Shown here: positions 26,561-38,434 of the stretch, piece by piece
How positions within the stretch are numbered: the first letter of the stretch is position 1
How the letters are laid out: every line of letters begins with the position of its first letter
DNA from: Thiorhodococcus drewsii AZ1
GTDB lineage: Bacteria; Pseudomonadota; Gammaproteobacteria; Chromatiales; Chromatiaceae
NCBI RefSeq assembly: GCF_000224065.1
Contig: NZ_AFWT01000013.1
Coordinates: forward strand, 62,001 to 126,000
Direction of reading: 5' to 3'
Length of the DNA: 64,000 bases
The notes under the pieces: generated by a model
Told to the model about the DNA's origin: nothing
Databases searched by the model: none
What the model saw: the letters and a program-made list of their open reading frames with translations, nothing else
Program-made: the position numbers and the translations under genes

Positions 26561-27901
26561 CTATTTTCCAATACAGAAACTGGAAAAGATCCGGCCTAGC
26601 AGATCCTCGGAGGTCACCTCGCCGGTGATCTCGCCGAGCATCTTCTGGGCAAGTAGGAGCTCCTCGGCGACCAGTTCGGGGCCGAGCTGTCCTTCGAGGT
26701 TGTGTTGGGCCTCCAGAAGATGCTGCAGGCCGCGATTCAGTGCGTCGAGGTGGCGACGTCTGGCGATGAAGATGCCTTCGTGACCGGCGTCCAGTCCGGC
26801 GTGATGTTTGAGGTGGGCGTGCAGCAGATCAAGCCCCTGTGCCGTGGCCACTGAGAGCGAGATTTCGACCTCCGAGTCGTTCTGCAGGATCCCTGGTGAC
26901 TCGTCGAGCAGGTCGATCTTGTTGCGGATACGCACGACTGGAATCCCCGACGGCAAGGTTTCCGCGATGCTCGGATCCGGTCCGCTTTGGGCGTCATAGA
27001 CCAGGAGTACGAGGTCTGCGTCGTCGAGCTGTTTGCGGGCGCGACGCACCCCTTCGCGCTCGACGGGGTCCTCGGTCGCGCGCAGTCCGGCCGTATCCAC
27101 GACGCGGATCGGCAGCCCATCGATCTGGATGTCCTGGCGCAACAGGTCGCGGGTCGTGCCGGGGATCGGGGTGACGATCGCGGCATCCGTGTCGGACAGT
27201 GCGTTCAGGAGACTCGACTTGCCGACGTTCGGCGCGCCGGCGATGACCACCACCAGCCCTTCGCGCAGCACCTGACCACGGTGCGCCTCTTCCAGGACCC
27301 GGCGGGTCATGGCGATGGCCCGATCCAGATCTTCGGCGACGCTGGAGTCGGCTAGAAAGTCGATCTCTTCCTCGGGGAAGTCGAGCGCGGACTCGATGAA
27401 GATCCGCAGCTGGATGAGCGATTCGACCAGTGCCTGGATGCGCCGCGAGAACTCGCCTTGCAAGGTCCGTCCGGCGAGTCGCACGCCGAGCGCGGTCGAG
27501 CTTTCGATCAGGTCGGCGACGGCCTCGGCCTGAACCAGGTCGAGTTTGCCGTTGAGAAAGGCCCGTTCGGTGAATTCGCCTGGATGGGCCAGACGCGCGC
27601 CCAAACCGAGACAGCGTTCGAGCAGCAGATCCATGACGACCGGGCCGCCATGTCCCTGAAGTTCGAGGACATCCTCGCCTGTAAAGGAGCGAGGACCGGG
27701 GAAATAGAGCGCGATTCCTTCGTCGATGAAGCCGTTTTCGGCATCGCGAAAGACGCGGTAGGTAGCGGTGCGAGGGGAGGGGAGGGCGCCCGTAATGGCC
27801 TGGGCGATGGCCGAAACACGCGGTCCGCTGACTCGGACGATGCCGACACCCCCGAGTCCCGGGGGTGTGGCAACGGCCGCGATGGTGTCTAGATTCGCCA
27901 C
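26561..27901 (-). CDS. mnmE: tRNA modification GTPase MnmE
   Basis: MnmE, with MnmG, installs the 5-carboxymethylaminomethyl group on wobble uridine of tRNAs. The 446 residues show the N-terminal folate-binding domain (DTIAAVATPPGLGGVGIVR), helical domain, and the inserted G domain with GAPNVGKSS, TPIPGTTRD, VDTAGLR and RNKIDL. The C terminus ends in FCIGK, the invariant catalytic cysteine motif. It is the last gene of the rpmH-rnpA-yidD-yidC-mnmE block; an IS element lies 30 bases downstream but does not disrupt it. Confidence 0.98.
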   Translation of the reverse strand: MANLDTIAAVATPPGLGGVGIVRVSGPRVSAIAQAITGALPSPRTATYRVFRDAENGFIDEGIALYFPGPRSFTGEDVLELQGHGGPVVMDLLLERCLGLGARLAHPGEFTERAFLNGKLDLVQAEAVADLIESSTALGVRLAGRTLQGEFSRRIQALVESLIQLRIFIESALDFPEEEIDFLADSSVAEDLDRAIAMTRRVLEEAHRGQVLREGLVVVIAGAPNVGKSSLLNALSDTDAAIVTPIPGTTRDLLRQDIQIDGLPIRVVDTAGLRATEDPVEREGVRRARKQLDDADLVLLVYDAQSGPDPSIAETLPSGIPVVRIRNKIDLLDESPGILQNDSEVEISLSVATAQGLDLLHAHLKHHAGLDAGHEGIFIARRRHLDALNRGLQHLLEAQHNLEGQLGPELVAEELLLAQKMLGEITGEVTSEDLLGRIFSSFCIGK

Positions 27902-27921
27902 GCTCTAGTGAAGCGGCGCGT

Positions 27922-29601
27922 TCAGCGACGCTTCTTGGCGGCTTCCTTCTCGATGGAGCGGGTGATGTGCCATTGCTGGGCGATCGACAGCAGGTTGTTG
28001 ACCGTCCAGTAGAGCACCAGGCCCGACGGGAAGAAGGCGAAGAAGACCGTGAAGACGAACGGCAGGCTCATCATGATCTTGGCCTGCATCGGATCCGGCG
28101 GAGCGGGATTGAGCTTCTGCTGAACGAACATGGAGACGCCCATGATCAGCGGCAGCACATAGTAGGGATCCGGCGCGGACAGGTTGTTGAGCCAGAGCAT
28201 GAAGGGCGCCTGACGCATCTCGACGCTGTCGAGCAGTACCCAGTAGAGCGAGATGAAGACCGGAATCTGGACCAGAATCGGCAAACAGCCGCCCAGCGGA
28301 TTGATCTTCTCGGTCTTGTACATCTCCATCATCGCCTGATTCAGGCGCTGCTTGTCGTCCCCGTAGCGGTCCTTCAGCGCCTGCATGCGCGGCGCGAGCT
28401 GACGCATGTTGGCCATCGAGCGATAGCTGGTCTCGGACAGCTTGTAGAAGGCCAGCTTGATGAGCAGGGTGAGGAAGATGATGGTCCAGCCCCAATTGCC
28501 GATCAACGCGTGGATATGGGTCATGACCCAGAAGATCGGCTGAGCGATGACGGTCAGCCAGCCGTAGTCGACGGCCAGATCCAGTCCGGGGGCGATGGCC
28601 GCCAGCTGGTTCTGGAGCTTGGGTCCGATGAAGAGACGATCCTTGAAGGTATGGCTGGCACCGGGCGCAATGCTCACCGCAGGCGAGAACTGGCCGATGA
28701 TGTAGCGCGAGTTGTCGAGGGCCTTGGTATAGAAGGTCTGCTGGGCACCCTGGGGCGGAATCCAGGCCGCCATGAAGTAGTGCTGGATCATGGCGACCCA
28801 GCCGTCGGAGACCGTCTTGTCCAGAGGACCCTTGGTCATGTCATCGAACGAGACCTTTTTGTATTTGTCCTCGGGGCTGTAATAGACGCCGCCGGTATAG
28901 GTGTGGATGAAGCGCGCCTCATTGGGGTCGTTTAGGGGCGTACGCTGGAGCTGCGTGTATTCGCGCGTGACGATCGGCTTATCGGAACCGTTGGTCAGCG
29001 TTTGCGAGGCATGGATGAGGTAGCTACCGCGCGTGAAGCGGTAGGTCTTGGTCACCTCCAGACCCGCCGCGTTCTTCCAGGTCAGAACGACGTCGAGCTG
29101 GCGGTCGTTCGACTCCAGTCGATAGCTGGGCTTGGCGCTCTGGAACAGACCCTTGTGGGTCGGCAGTCCAGCCGCCTTGTCGCCGATCAGACCCGACTGG
29201 CTGATCAGCATGTTCGGCGGAACAGGCTTGAACAAACGGTATTTGTCCTCGGGCTTCTCCGGGACCACCGGATAATCGAGCAGCCAGACGCTGGCAATGG
29301 TGCCGCCACGCGGAGAGATCTCGACCTTGAGCAGGTCGGTCTCGACCAGAATCGGGCGTTCCGAGGCCGGGATCGGGCCGGAGTCGGCTCCGGGAACCGA
29401 GGTATCCGCGAGCGGACCGACCTCGGGCAGGTCCGCTGGCGTCAGGGCCGAGGGCGCATTGGGTTCAGTTGACGGCTGGCTCTGCTCGGTCTGTGCGACC
29501 GGCGGCTGGCCGACCTGCCCGTAATCCTGCTGCCAGGATTCGAAAATCAAGAAAAGCACTGCGGCGAGTGCAAGGAAAAGGATCAGGCGCTGGTTATCCA
29601 T
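27922..29601 (-). CDS. yidC: Membrane protein insertase YidC
   Basis: A 559-residue inner membrane insertase. The N-terminal anchor [18 protein letters not shown] is followed by a large periplasmic beta domain (about 60-335) and a five-segment conserved core with [20 protein letters not shown], the hydrophilic-groove Arg, and [18 protein letters not shown]. The basic tail ([11 protein letters not shown]) can contact ribosomes. The ATG at 29601 places the anchor at residue 5; the upstream extension of the frame is the yidD region. It overlaps yidD by 8 bases. Confidence 0.97.
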   Translation of the reverse strand: MDNQRLILFLALAAVLFLIFESWQQDYGQVGQPPVAQTEQSQPSTEPNAPSALTPADLPEVGPLADTSVPGADSGPIPASERPILVETDLLKVEISPRGGTIASVWLLDYPVVPEKPEDKYRLFKPVPPNMLISQSGLIGDKAAGLPTHKGLFQSAKPSYRLESNDRQLDVVLTWKNAAGLEVTKTYRFTRGSYLIHASQTLTNGSDKPIVTREYTQLQRTPLNDPNEARFIHTYTGGVYYSPEDKYKKVSFDDMTKGPLDKTVSDGWVAMIQHYFMAAWIPPQGAQQTFYTKALDNSRYIIGQFSPAVSIAPGASHTFKDRLFIGPKLQNQLAAIAPGLDLAVDYGWLTVIAQPIFWVMTHIHALIGNWGWTIIFLTLLIKLAFYKLSETSYRSMANMRQLAPRMQALKDRYGDDKQRLNQAMMEMYKTEKINPLGGCLPILVQIPVFISLYWVLLDSVEMRQAPFMLWLNNLSAPDPYYVLPLIMGVSMFVQQKLNPAPPDPMQAKIMMSLPFVFTVFFAFFPSGLVLYWTVNNLLSIAQQWHITRSIEKEAAKKRR

Positions 29602-29830
29602 GAAGCTTGGTCTGCCTTTCGAGGGGAACTGGGTCGATGCCGCCCGGGTGCCAGGGATGGCATCGGGACAGGCGACGAAGAGCCAAGTAGGTGCCATAGA
29701 CTACGCCGTGACGCTCGATGGCCTCGACAGCGTAATGAGAGCACGAAGGATAGAAGCGGCAATGGGGGCCGAGCAACGGGCTGATCAGGTACTGATAGAC
29801 CCTGATCAACCCGATCAAGATGGGGCGCAT
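29594..29830 (-). CDS. yidD: Membrane protein insertion efficiency factor YidD
   Basis: A 78-residue protein with the family pattern [26 protein letters not shown] and the end [18 protein letters not shown]. All conserved cysteines are present. YidD is a peripheral membrane protein that assists YidC-dependent insertion. The start at 29830 gives the typical length; upstream in-frame residues overlap rnpA. It overlaps rnpA by about 16 bases and yidC by 8. Confidence 0.95.
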   Translation of the reverse strand: MRPILIGLIRVYQYLISPLLGPHCRFYPSCSHYAVEAIERHGVVYGTYLALRRLSRCHPWHPGGIDPVPLERQTKLHG

Positions 29831-30198
29831 GCTGAATTCCTGATGCTGGCCCAAGCTTGCGCTAAAGCCTGAAAGAGCCGTCGATTCGGAAGCGACTTAG
29901 CGTCATGCGAGCAGAGTACGACGACGTCGACTCCAGGAAGCTGTTCGTGGTGGAGCCGGAAACTCTCTCGAACGATCCGTTTGAGTCGGTTCCGATCCAC
30001 AGCACGCCGTGCACGCTTTTTAGCGATGGCAAGACCGAGACGGGGCTCTTCGGATCCGTTTGGACGATAGAGCACCACGAAACCGGATCTTCCTGCCCGT
30101 ATAGGATCGGCAAAGACGTGCCGAAACTGGGTCGCGTTCGTTAATCGTCGGCCGCGCGGGTGGCTGCGGTCAGGTCGGCCGGGCGTTGACTCGCTCAG
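29815..30198 (-). CDS. rnpA: Ribonuclease P protein component, apparently with non-canonical start
   Basis: RnpA is the protein cofactor of RNase P, which matures tRNA 5' ends. The signature [18 protein letters not shown] is intact. Conserved N-terminal residues ([16 protein letters not shown]) are encoded upstream, but no ATG, GTG or TTG exists in frame before the stop codon at 30265-30267, except the GTG at 30078, which would remove 40 residues. The best fit is CTG at 30196-30198, overlapping the rpmH TGA and giving 127 residues, a normal length. ACG at 30184-30186 is another option. A sequencing error cannot be excluded. Confidence 0.85.
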   Translation of the reverse strand: MSESTPGRPDRSHPRGRRLTNATQFRHVFADPIRAGRSGFVVLYRPNGSEEPRLGLAIAKKRARRAVDRNRLKRIVRESFRLHHEQLPGVDVVVLCSHDAKSLPNRRLFQALAQAWASIRNSACAPS

Positions 30199-30329
30199 GG
30201 GTTTAGACGAAGCCGACCCTTGGAACGACGGGCGGCAAGAACCTTGCGCCCATTGCGGGTCGCGCTACGCGCGCGGAAGCCATGGGTACGAGCCCGCTTC
30301 AGGCGGCTGGGTTGAAAAGTGCGCTTCAT
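30195..30329 (-). CDS. rpmH: Ribosomal protein bL34
   Basis: A 44-residue basic protein, [20 protein letters not shown] at the start and [13 protein letters not shown] near the end, equal in length to E. coli L34. It starts the minus-strand operon toward mnmE. A strong promoter lies about 75 bases upstream. Its stop overlaps the proposed CTG start of rnpA. Confidence 0.98.
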   Translation of the reverse strand: MKRTFQPSRLKRARTHGFRARSATRNGRKVLAARRSKGRLRLNP

Positions 30330-30401
30330 GAACGGTACTCCGACGATGAACTGGTTTAGGGCCGACGTGGAGGCCAAAAAGGCCGCCATAAAAGGGGCGG
30401 A

Positions 30402-30430
30402 AATATATGCAATTTTCCAACGCCCGTCAA
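30402..30430 (-). promoter_or_regulatory. Promoter of rpmH
   Basis: On the minus strand TTGACG (30425-30430) and TATATT (30402-30407) are separated by exactly 17 bases. This is close to the sigma-70 consensus and is placed about 75 bases before rpmH. Confidence 0.75.
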
Positions 30431-30460
30431 TCAACTAGATAGGATTTTGGGCACGAAGGT

Positions 30461-30491
30461 TGTGGATAAGTCTAGCCCGGAACGCTAGACT
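30461..30491. promoter_or_regulatory. DnaA box and inverted repeat between rpmH and dnaA
   Basis: TGTGGATAA at 30461-30469 is a perfect DnaA box. It touches an inverted repeat AGTCTAGC-N7-GCTAGACT at 30469-30491. The position upstream of dnaA suggests autoregulation of dnaA by DnaA. Further on, TTGACA at 30562-30567 resembles a -35, but I find no good -10 for it. The remainder of 30330-30637 shows no gene. Confidence 0.65.
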
Positions 30492-30637
30492 GCTTGTCCA
30501 TGTCCGTCGCGCGATCACCGAGCGGGAGAGAGCGGGGGCCTATCACAGGGGTCTTCGGCGCTTGACATGAGGTGGTATCGCGAACAGCGCATGCCGTGGC
30601 AAATCACGCTAGGAATCGACCGTTGTCTGGAGTCGCC

Positions 30638-31975
30638 GTGGGTCTGTGGGATCAGTGTGTCAAGCAACTGAAGGGCGAATTGACATCGGCCGAATTCAAC
30701 ACCTGGATTCTACCGCTTCAGGCCCGAGTGGACGGCGGCCTGCTCCGCTTGCTTGCACCCAACCGCTTCGTCCTCGATTGGACGCAGAAGCATTATGAGC
30801 GCAGATTGATCGAACTCTGCGCGCAGTTCAGCGACGGAAGCGTCTGTCACATCGCCTTCGAGGTCGGAGGGCTCGACCGGGAACGCGTCACAGTGGCGGG
30901 ACACAGCCGCTACGAGCCCCCCGCGCCGGCACCCGATATGGGCGAGCGACGCGCCAGCGCCAATCTCAACGCGGATTTCACCTTCGATACCTTCGTCGAG
31001 GGTAAATCGAATCAGCTTGCCCGCGCCGCCTCGATGCAAATCGGGCAGAACCCCGGAACAGCCTACAACCCGCTATTCATCTATGGCGGCGTGGGTCTGG
31101 GCAAGACGCATCTGATGCATGCGGTCGGCAACGTCATCCTGGCCTCGAATCCCTCGGCGCGCGTCGTCTATCTGCATTCCGAGCGCTTCGTCGCGGAGAT
31201 GATCAAGGCGCTGCAGCACAACCGGATCGACGAGTTCAAGAAGACCTATCGCTCGGTCAACGCCCTACTGATCGACGACGTGCAGTTCTTCGCCGGGAAG
31301 GAGCGCTCGCAGGAGGAGTTTTTCCACACCTTCAACGCGCTCTTCGAATCACGCCAGCAGATCGTGCTCTCCAGCGACCGCTTCCCGAAGGAGGTGGTCG
31401 GTCTTGAGGAACGTCTGAGGTCCCGTTTCGGTTGGGGGCTGACCGTCTCCATCGATCCGCCGGATCTGGAGACCAGCGTCGCAATCCTCCACTGCAAGGC
31501 AACCCAAATCGGCATCGAGCTTCCGGAGGACGTGGCCTTCTTTGTCGGCAGACGCATCCGATCGAACATTCGCGAGCTTGAGGGCGCGCTGCGGCGCTTG
31601 GTGGCAAATTCTCAGTTCACGGGAAAGCCCATCACGCTGGAGTTCGCGAAGCACGCCTTGAAGGACGTGCTGGCGGCTCAGGACAAACAGGTCAGCATCG
31701 AGAACATCCAGAAAACGGTCGCCGAGTATTTCAAGCTGCGGACCTCGGATCTATTGTCAGCCAAGCGCAGTCGCTCGCTGGCCCGACCGAGACAGATCGC
31801 GATGACGCTGGCCAAGGAACTCACGAAGCACAGTCTGCCCGAAATCGGTAACGCCTTCGGCGGTCGAGACCATACCACTGTTCTTCATGCCACCAGAAAG
31901 ATCAAGAGCTTGCGTGACAGCGATGCCGGAATAGAAGAGGATTACAAAAACCTGTTGAGAATATTGACCTCTTAG
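30638..31975 (+). CDS. dnaA: Chromosomal replication initiator DnaA
   Basis: A 445-residue AAA+ initiator that binds DnaA boxes and opens oriC. Domain I begins [20 protein letters not shown]. Walker A is GGVGLGKTH (about 150-158), Walker B is LLIDDVQFF, and the C-terminal DNA-binding signature is [16 protein letters not shown] start at GTG 30638, since GGAG lies 5 bases upstream and the protein then aligns with the family N terminus; TTG at 30623 is alternative. Domain II is short (about 90-110). Confidence 0.97.
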   Translation: MGLWDQCVKQLKGELTSAEFNTWILPLQARVDGGLLRLLAPNRFVLDWTQKHYERRLIELCAQFSDGSVCHIAFEVGGLDRERVTVAGHSRYEPPAPAPDMGERRASANLNADFTFDTFVEGKSNQLARAASMQIGQNPGTAYNPLFIYGGVGLGKTHLMHAVGNVILASNPSARVVYLHSERFVAEMIKALQHNRIDEFKKTYRSVNALLIDDVQFFAGKERSQEEFFHTFNALFESRQQIVLSSDRFPKEVVGLEERLRSRFGWGLTVSIDPPDLETSVAILHCKATQIGIELPEDVAFFVGRRIRSNIRELEGALRRLVANSQFTGKPITLEFAKHALKDVLAAQDKQVSIENIQKTVAEYFKLRTSDLLSAKRSRSLARPRQIAMTLAKELTKHSLPEIGNAFGGRDHTTVLHATRKIKSLRDSDAGIEEDYKNLLRILTS

Positions 31976-32199
31976 CTGTGGAGAATCCGCGGCAAACCTG
32001 TGATGAACCTGTGCATAAGTTTTGGATGAAAAAACCCGACTCGGAGTCGGTCATTTTATCCACAGCTTAGTCACCGATAATCAAGAGGTAAAAAATCTCT
32101 CAACATGCTGTTTCAAAGAAAGATTTCGGAGAAATGGCGGTTATCCACAGGCATTACTATTAACGTTTAAATATATATATTTCCCCTTTGGAGATATTA
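31976..32199. other. Probable chromosomal origin of replication (oriC)
   Basis: Between dnaA and dnaN lie two perfect DnaA boxes TTATCCACA (32056-32064, 32141-32149) and two near matches in the opposite sense: TGTGCATAA (32010-32018) and TGTGGAGAA (31977-31985). An AT-only-like stretch at about 32154-32182, TTAAATATATATATTT in its core, fits a DNA unwinding element. A small hairpin CCGACTC/GAGTCGG sits at 32036-32050. The dnaA-dnaN gap is a common oriC location. Confidence 0.75.
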
Positions 32200-33303
32200 A
32201 TGGAATTCGTGGTCAACCGAGATACCTTGTGGCCAATCGTCGGAAGGGTGATCGGCGTCGTCGAGCGACGGCAAACCTTACCGATACTCGGAAACCTGAT
32301 GGTGACGGCTCGTGACGGACTGGTTCGTTTCACAGGCTCGGATCAGGAAGTCGAGGTCACCGCCGAGTGCGCTGCAGATGTGTCCGAGGAAGGGGAGACG
32401 ACCGTGCCTGGTCGAAAGCTTGCGGATATCTGCCGCAGCTTGAACGAGGGCACGGACATCCGCTTCATGACGAAAAACGATCGCTGCGTCCTGACGGCTG
32501 GTCGTGGCCGCTTTACCTTGGGAGTGCTGTCGGCGACGGACTACCCGCTGATGGAGGTGGAGCAGGGTGGACGGGGGATTCCGCTGGCCGAGGGCGTGCT
32601 GAAACGGCTGCTGGAGAAGACGGCGTTCGCCATGGCCCAGCAGGATGTGCGCTATTACCTGAACGGTCTGCTCGTGGAGTTCCAGGGCACCAGCATGACG
32701 GCGGTGGCGACAGATGGACATCGTCTGGCGCGCTATCGCGTTCGATTGAGCGATGCGGATCTGGGCGAGGCGCGGCAGGTCATCGTGCCGAGCAAGACGG
32801 TACTGGAACTCAAGCGCCTCCTGGGAAACACCGAGGAGGTCGTGGATTTCTCGGTCGGCACCAAGAGCGTTCGAATTTCCGTTGGACAGACGACCATGGT
32901 TTCGAAGCTGGTCGACGGACGCTATCCCGACTACGAGCGGGTGATTCCACACAGCCTGGATAAAACCACGATCCTGAACAAGGACGAATTGAAGAGCGCA
33001 CTGTCGAGAACGGCAATCCTCTCCAACGAGAAATATCGCGGCGTTCGTCTCGCCTTCGACGAGGGTGTTTTGCGTCTTCTGGCGCACAACCCGGAGCAGG
33101 AAGAGGCCGAGGAAGAGATCGAGTCGGATTATTCGGGAGAGTCGATCTCGATTGGTTTCAATGTCGCCTATCTCATGGATGTTCTCAATGCGATCGACGC
33201 GGAGAAGGTCCAGGTGCAATTCCAGGACGCGAACAGCAGTTCGATCTGGCGGGGATTGGACTCGGAAGACGAGACCTATGTGGTCATGCCCATGCGGCTT
33301 TGA
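32200..33303 (+). CDS. dnaN: DNA polymerase III beta sliding clamp
   Basis: A 367-residue clamp subunit with three similar domains, beginning MEFVVNRDTLWPIVGRVIGV and ending in the conserved YVVMPMRL. RQTLPILGNLMV and VATDGHRLARYRV are family signatures. The ATG at 32200 is preceded by GGAG; a TTG at 32188 is in frame but overlaps that site. It holds polymerase on DNA and follows the origin. Confidence 0.98.
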   Translation: MEFVVNRDTLWPIVGRVIGVVERRQTLPILGNLMVTARDGLVRFTGSDQEVEVTAECAADVSEEGETTVPGRKLADICRSLNEGTDIRFMTKNDRCVLTAGRGRFTLGVLSATDYPLMEVEQGGRGIPLAEGVLKRLLEKTAFAMAQQDVRYYLNGLLVEFQGTSMTAVATDGHRLARYRVRLSDADLGEARQVIVPSKTVLELKRLLGNTEEVVDFSVGTKSVRISVGQTTMVSKLVDGRYPDYERVIPHSLDKTTILNKDELKSALSRTAILSNEKYRGVRLAFDEGVLRLLAHNPEQEEAEEEIESDYSGESISIGFNVAYLMDVLNAIDAEKVQVQFQDANSSSIWRGLDSEDETYVVMPMRL

Positions 33304-33334
33304 GGCAGGCGTTGACGACCGTAACGGCTGACAC

Positions 33335-34411
33335 ATGGGGTCGAATTGGCTCGTCGGACTCGATATCGAGGGACTGAGAAACATCCATCGCGCTCGGCTG
33401 GAGAGCGATGCCCCGCTGGTCTGGCTGTCTGGAAAGAACGGCGCGGGGAAGTCGACGGTCCTGGAGGCGATCTATCTACTCGCACGTGGCAGAACCTATC
33501 GCGGCACCAAATTCGGTCCAGTCGTGAACCGAAACATGAGGGCGACCCAAATCAGAGGTTGCTTCTCGGTCGACGCCGAGACCTCGGTTGAGATTCGATA
33601 TCGTCAGGACGGAACGGGCAGTGACAGGGAGACGATGCCTCCCGATGCATTCGGCAGGGATCGGGTGGGCTCGTGGTTTCCACTCAAGCTGGTGACCGAC
33701 AATCCGCAGGGGCTGATCGAAGGGGATCCTCAACTTCGACGCCTGTTTCTCGACTGGAACGGACTGCTGTGGAACAACCGGCTCGGTGAGGCTCGACGAA
33801 CATTCCAACGGGTACTGACTCAGCGGAACGCCGCGCTGAAAGGCGGCGGAAAATATTCGGGTGAGTGGGACCGAGCCTTCGTCGAAACCGGTGAAGCGGT
33901 CGACGCACTCAGATCCGGTTTTGTATCTCCGTTGCGGTCGGGGTTCGACGCCTTGAAGGGGACCTTTCGGTTCCTGGAGGACGTGGAACTGGTCTACGAA
34001 CGCGGGTGGCGAAAGGATCTGGGTTTGGGTGAGATGCTGGACGCGGTCAGATCCCAAGAGACGGCAAGAGGATTCTCGGTCGCCGGACCACATCGGGCCG
34101 ACCTTCTGTTCGTGAGGGATGGACGTCGGGCGGCCTTCTCGCGAGGCCAGATGAAGGTCGTCGTCTGTTTGCTGCAATTGGCATGCGAGGGATTGCATGT
34201 CAGACAGGGCTTGGAACGCGCGATCTGGCTCCTGGACGATATCGAGTCGGACCTGGACGAGGAAAACGCGCGCTCGATCTGGTCTTTATTCGTCGAAACC
34301 GGATCCCAGTTGTTCGCGTCCGGGGTGTATCCGAGATCCAAGGCGCTGGATGTGCAACATCAATTTGCGATGTTCCACGTGGAACATGGTGCCCTGACGA
34401 GACAGGATTGA
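33335..34411 (+). CDS. recF: DNA replication and repair protein RecF
   Basis: A 358-residue SMC-like ATPase that helps load RecA at gaps. Walker A is GKNGAGKST near residue 33. The ABC signature is SRGQMKVVVCLLQLA, and Walker B is IWLLDDIESDLDEEN. It begins 31 bases after dnaN, in the conserved dnaA-dnaN-recF-gyrB order. The length is normal. Confidence 0.95.
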   Translation: MGSNWLVGLDIEGLRNIHRARLESDAPLVWLSGKNGAGKSTVLEAIYLLARGRTYRGTKFGPVVNRNMRATQIRGCFSVDAETSVEIRYRQDGTGSDRETMPPDAFGRDRVGSWFPLKLVTDNPQGLIEGDPQLRRLFLDWNGLLWNNRLGEARRTFQRVLTQRNAALKGGGKYSGEWDRAFVETGEAVDALRSGFVSPLRSGFDALKGTFRFLEDVELVYERGWRKDLGLGEMLDAVRSQETARGFSVAGPHRADLLFVRDGRRAAFSRGQMKVVVCLLQLACEGLHVRQGLERAIWLLDDIESDLDEENARSIWSLFVETGSQLFASGVYPRSKALDVQHQFAMFHVEHGALTRQD

Positions 34412-37043
<2,632 letters not shown>

Positions 37044-37069
37044 TCTCTGCTTGGCGAGACCTCAAGCTA

Positions 37070-37106
37070 GATCCTGCCGGACTCAATCGTCCGGCAGGAT
37101 CCCCCT
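37070..37106. terminator. Terminator between gyrB and plsC
   Basis: A perfect 13-bp stem GATCCTGCCGGAC / GTCCGGCAGGATC with a 6-base loop is followed by CCCCCTTCTTT. It lies 26 bases after gyrB and just before the convergent plsC stop, so it may serve both strands. Confidence 0.85.
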
Positions 37107-37109
37107 TCT

Positions 37110-37850
37110 TTAGGCAGCTGCCTTCAGCTGACCGAGCCGATCCGGAAGCAATGCCACAGTGGACTCGATCCAATGTTCCACCTCGGCATTGATCTCGGTC
37201 GCCTTCTTGCCGTCCGTCTGCATGAGTGGACCGATCACGACATCGATGGTCCCTGGATATTTCAGGATGCTCCTGCGTCCCCAGAACTCGCCGGCATTAT
37301 GGGCGATGGGAATCACCGCCTTGTCGCAGCGCTCCGCGAGCAAGGCACCGCCGATTTCATAACGCTGATGGGTGCCGGGAGCAACGCGCGTTCCCTCTGG
37401 AAACACGATGATCCAACGTCCCTTTTGCGAGGCCATCTGTCCTTCGCGAATCAGCTTGCTCATGGCCCTGCGGCCATCGGAGCGTCGAATGGCGATAGAT
37501 TGGAAACGCTTCAGCGTCCAGCCGAAGAGCGGAATTTGCGTCAGTTCATGTTTCAGCACCCAGGTCTGATTGCACGGCAGAAACGCCCGTAGCGCGATCG
37601 TTTCCCAGGCGGACTGATGTTTCGCCAGCACCACGACCGGTTCCTCTGGCAGGTTCTCGAATCCCTGGACGCGATAGTCGAGACGACAGAGCGTGCGAAG
37701 CGCCCAGAGATTGGTGTATCCCCAGGCGTTCCCCAGCCGATCGGTCGGGGGATTTCGAAGAATCAGGTCCAGGATCAGGATGACGCTCGAATAACAGAAA
37801 CTGGAAGCGATCAGGAAGATCTGAAATAACAGCGAGCGAATTAGGATCAT
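37110..37850 (-). CDS. plsC: 1-acyl-sn-glycerol-3-phosphate acyltransferase
   Basis: A 246-residue membrane acyltransferase of phospholipid synthesis. An N-terminal membrane segment LFQIFLIASSFCYSSVILIL is followed by the catalytic box KHQSAWET (Hx4E instead of the common Hx4D) and FPEGTRVAPG. The subgroup with KHQS occurs widely in gammaproteobacteria beside glyS. The ATG at 37850 overlaps the gmhB stop by 4 bases; an upstream extension is gmhB in another frame. Confidence 0.9.
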   Translation of the reverse strand: MILIRSLLFQIFLIASSFCYSSVILILDLILRNPPTDRLGNAWGYTNLWALRTLCRLDYRVQGFENLPEEPVVVLAKHQSAWETIALRAFLPCNQTWVLKHELTQIPLFGWTLKRFQSIAIRRSDGRRAMSKLIREGQMASQKGRWIIVFPEGTRVAPGTHQRYEIGGALLAERCDKAVIPIAHNAGEFWGRRSILKYPGTIDVVIGPLMQTDGKKATEINAEVEHWIESTVALLPDRLGQLKAAA

Positions 37851-38434
37851 AGACAACCTTCGTTGTTCAAAAGGGCATCGGCCGCAGCTGCGAGATCCCG
37901 ATAGACCGGCAGTTGCGCACCCCACTGGATGTGCTTTTCATCGTCGAGCGAGACCAGCGTCTTTTCGCCCTTTCCGGTCCTAACGAGGATCGGAAAGGCC
38001 CCAGCCGAGCGCGCCGCCTTGAGATCCGAGAGCGAGTCTCCGATGAAGGGCACGCCAGCCAGGTCCAGGCTCAGTCGCTCGGCAATCTCCTCCAGCAAGG
38101 CGGTTCCCGGTTTCCGACAGTGGCAACCATCGCTCGGCGTATGGGGACAGAAGGCGATCATGTCGATTCGCCCTCCTTGCGCCGACACCAGATCCCGCAT
38201 CCGCTGGTGCATTGCGTTCAGCTCGACGAAGGAGAAATAGCCCCGGCCCAACCCCGACTGATTGGACGCGACCGCGATCCGCAACCCGGCCCGAGACAAT
38301 CGCGCGATGGCCTCAATGCTGCCGGCGATCGGCGTCCAGTCGGACAGACAGCGGATATAGCGGTCGGAGTCCTCGTTGATGACGCCATCGCGATCCAGGA
38401 TGACGGCCCGGCCAGTCAAGTCGGGACACCGCAT
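37847..38434 (-). CDS. gmhB: D-glycero-beta-D-manno-heptose 1,7-bisphosphate 7-phosphatase
   Basis: A 195-residue HAD phosphatase for the heptose of lipopolysaccharide. The nucleophile motif is LDRDGVIN, motif II is ASNQSGLGRG, and the zinc loop is CPHTPSDGCHCRKP. The acid pair is in FIGDSLSDLKAA. Its ATG overlaps the glyS stop by 1 base and it overlaps plsC, so glyQ-glyS-gmhB-plsC is one operon. Confidence 0.95.
   Translation of the reverse strand: MRCPDLTGRAVILDRDGVINEDSDRYIRCLSDWTPIAGSIEAIARLSRAGLRIAVASNQSGLGRGYFSFVELNAMHQRMRDLVSAQGGRIDMIAFCPHTPSDGCHCRKPGTALLEEIAERLSLDLAGVPFIGDSLSDLKAARSAGAFPILVRTGKGEKTLVSLDDEKHIQWGAQLPVYRDLAAAADALLNNEGCL

Noticed and set aside
30562-30590. TTGACA as the dnaA promoter
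   Set aside because: No acceptable -10 at 16-18 bases downstream.
37110-37850. PlsC Hx4E in place of Hx4D as an inactivating change
   Set aside because: KHQSxWE occurs in a known subgroup of these acyltransferases, so it is not evidence of loss of function.
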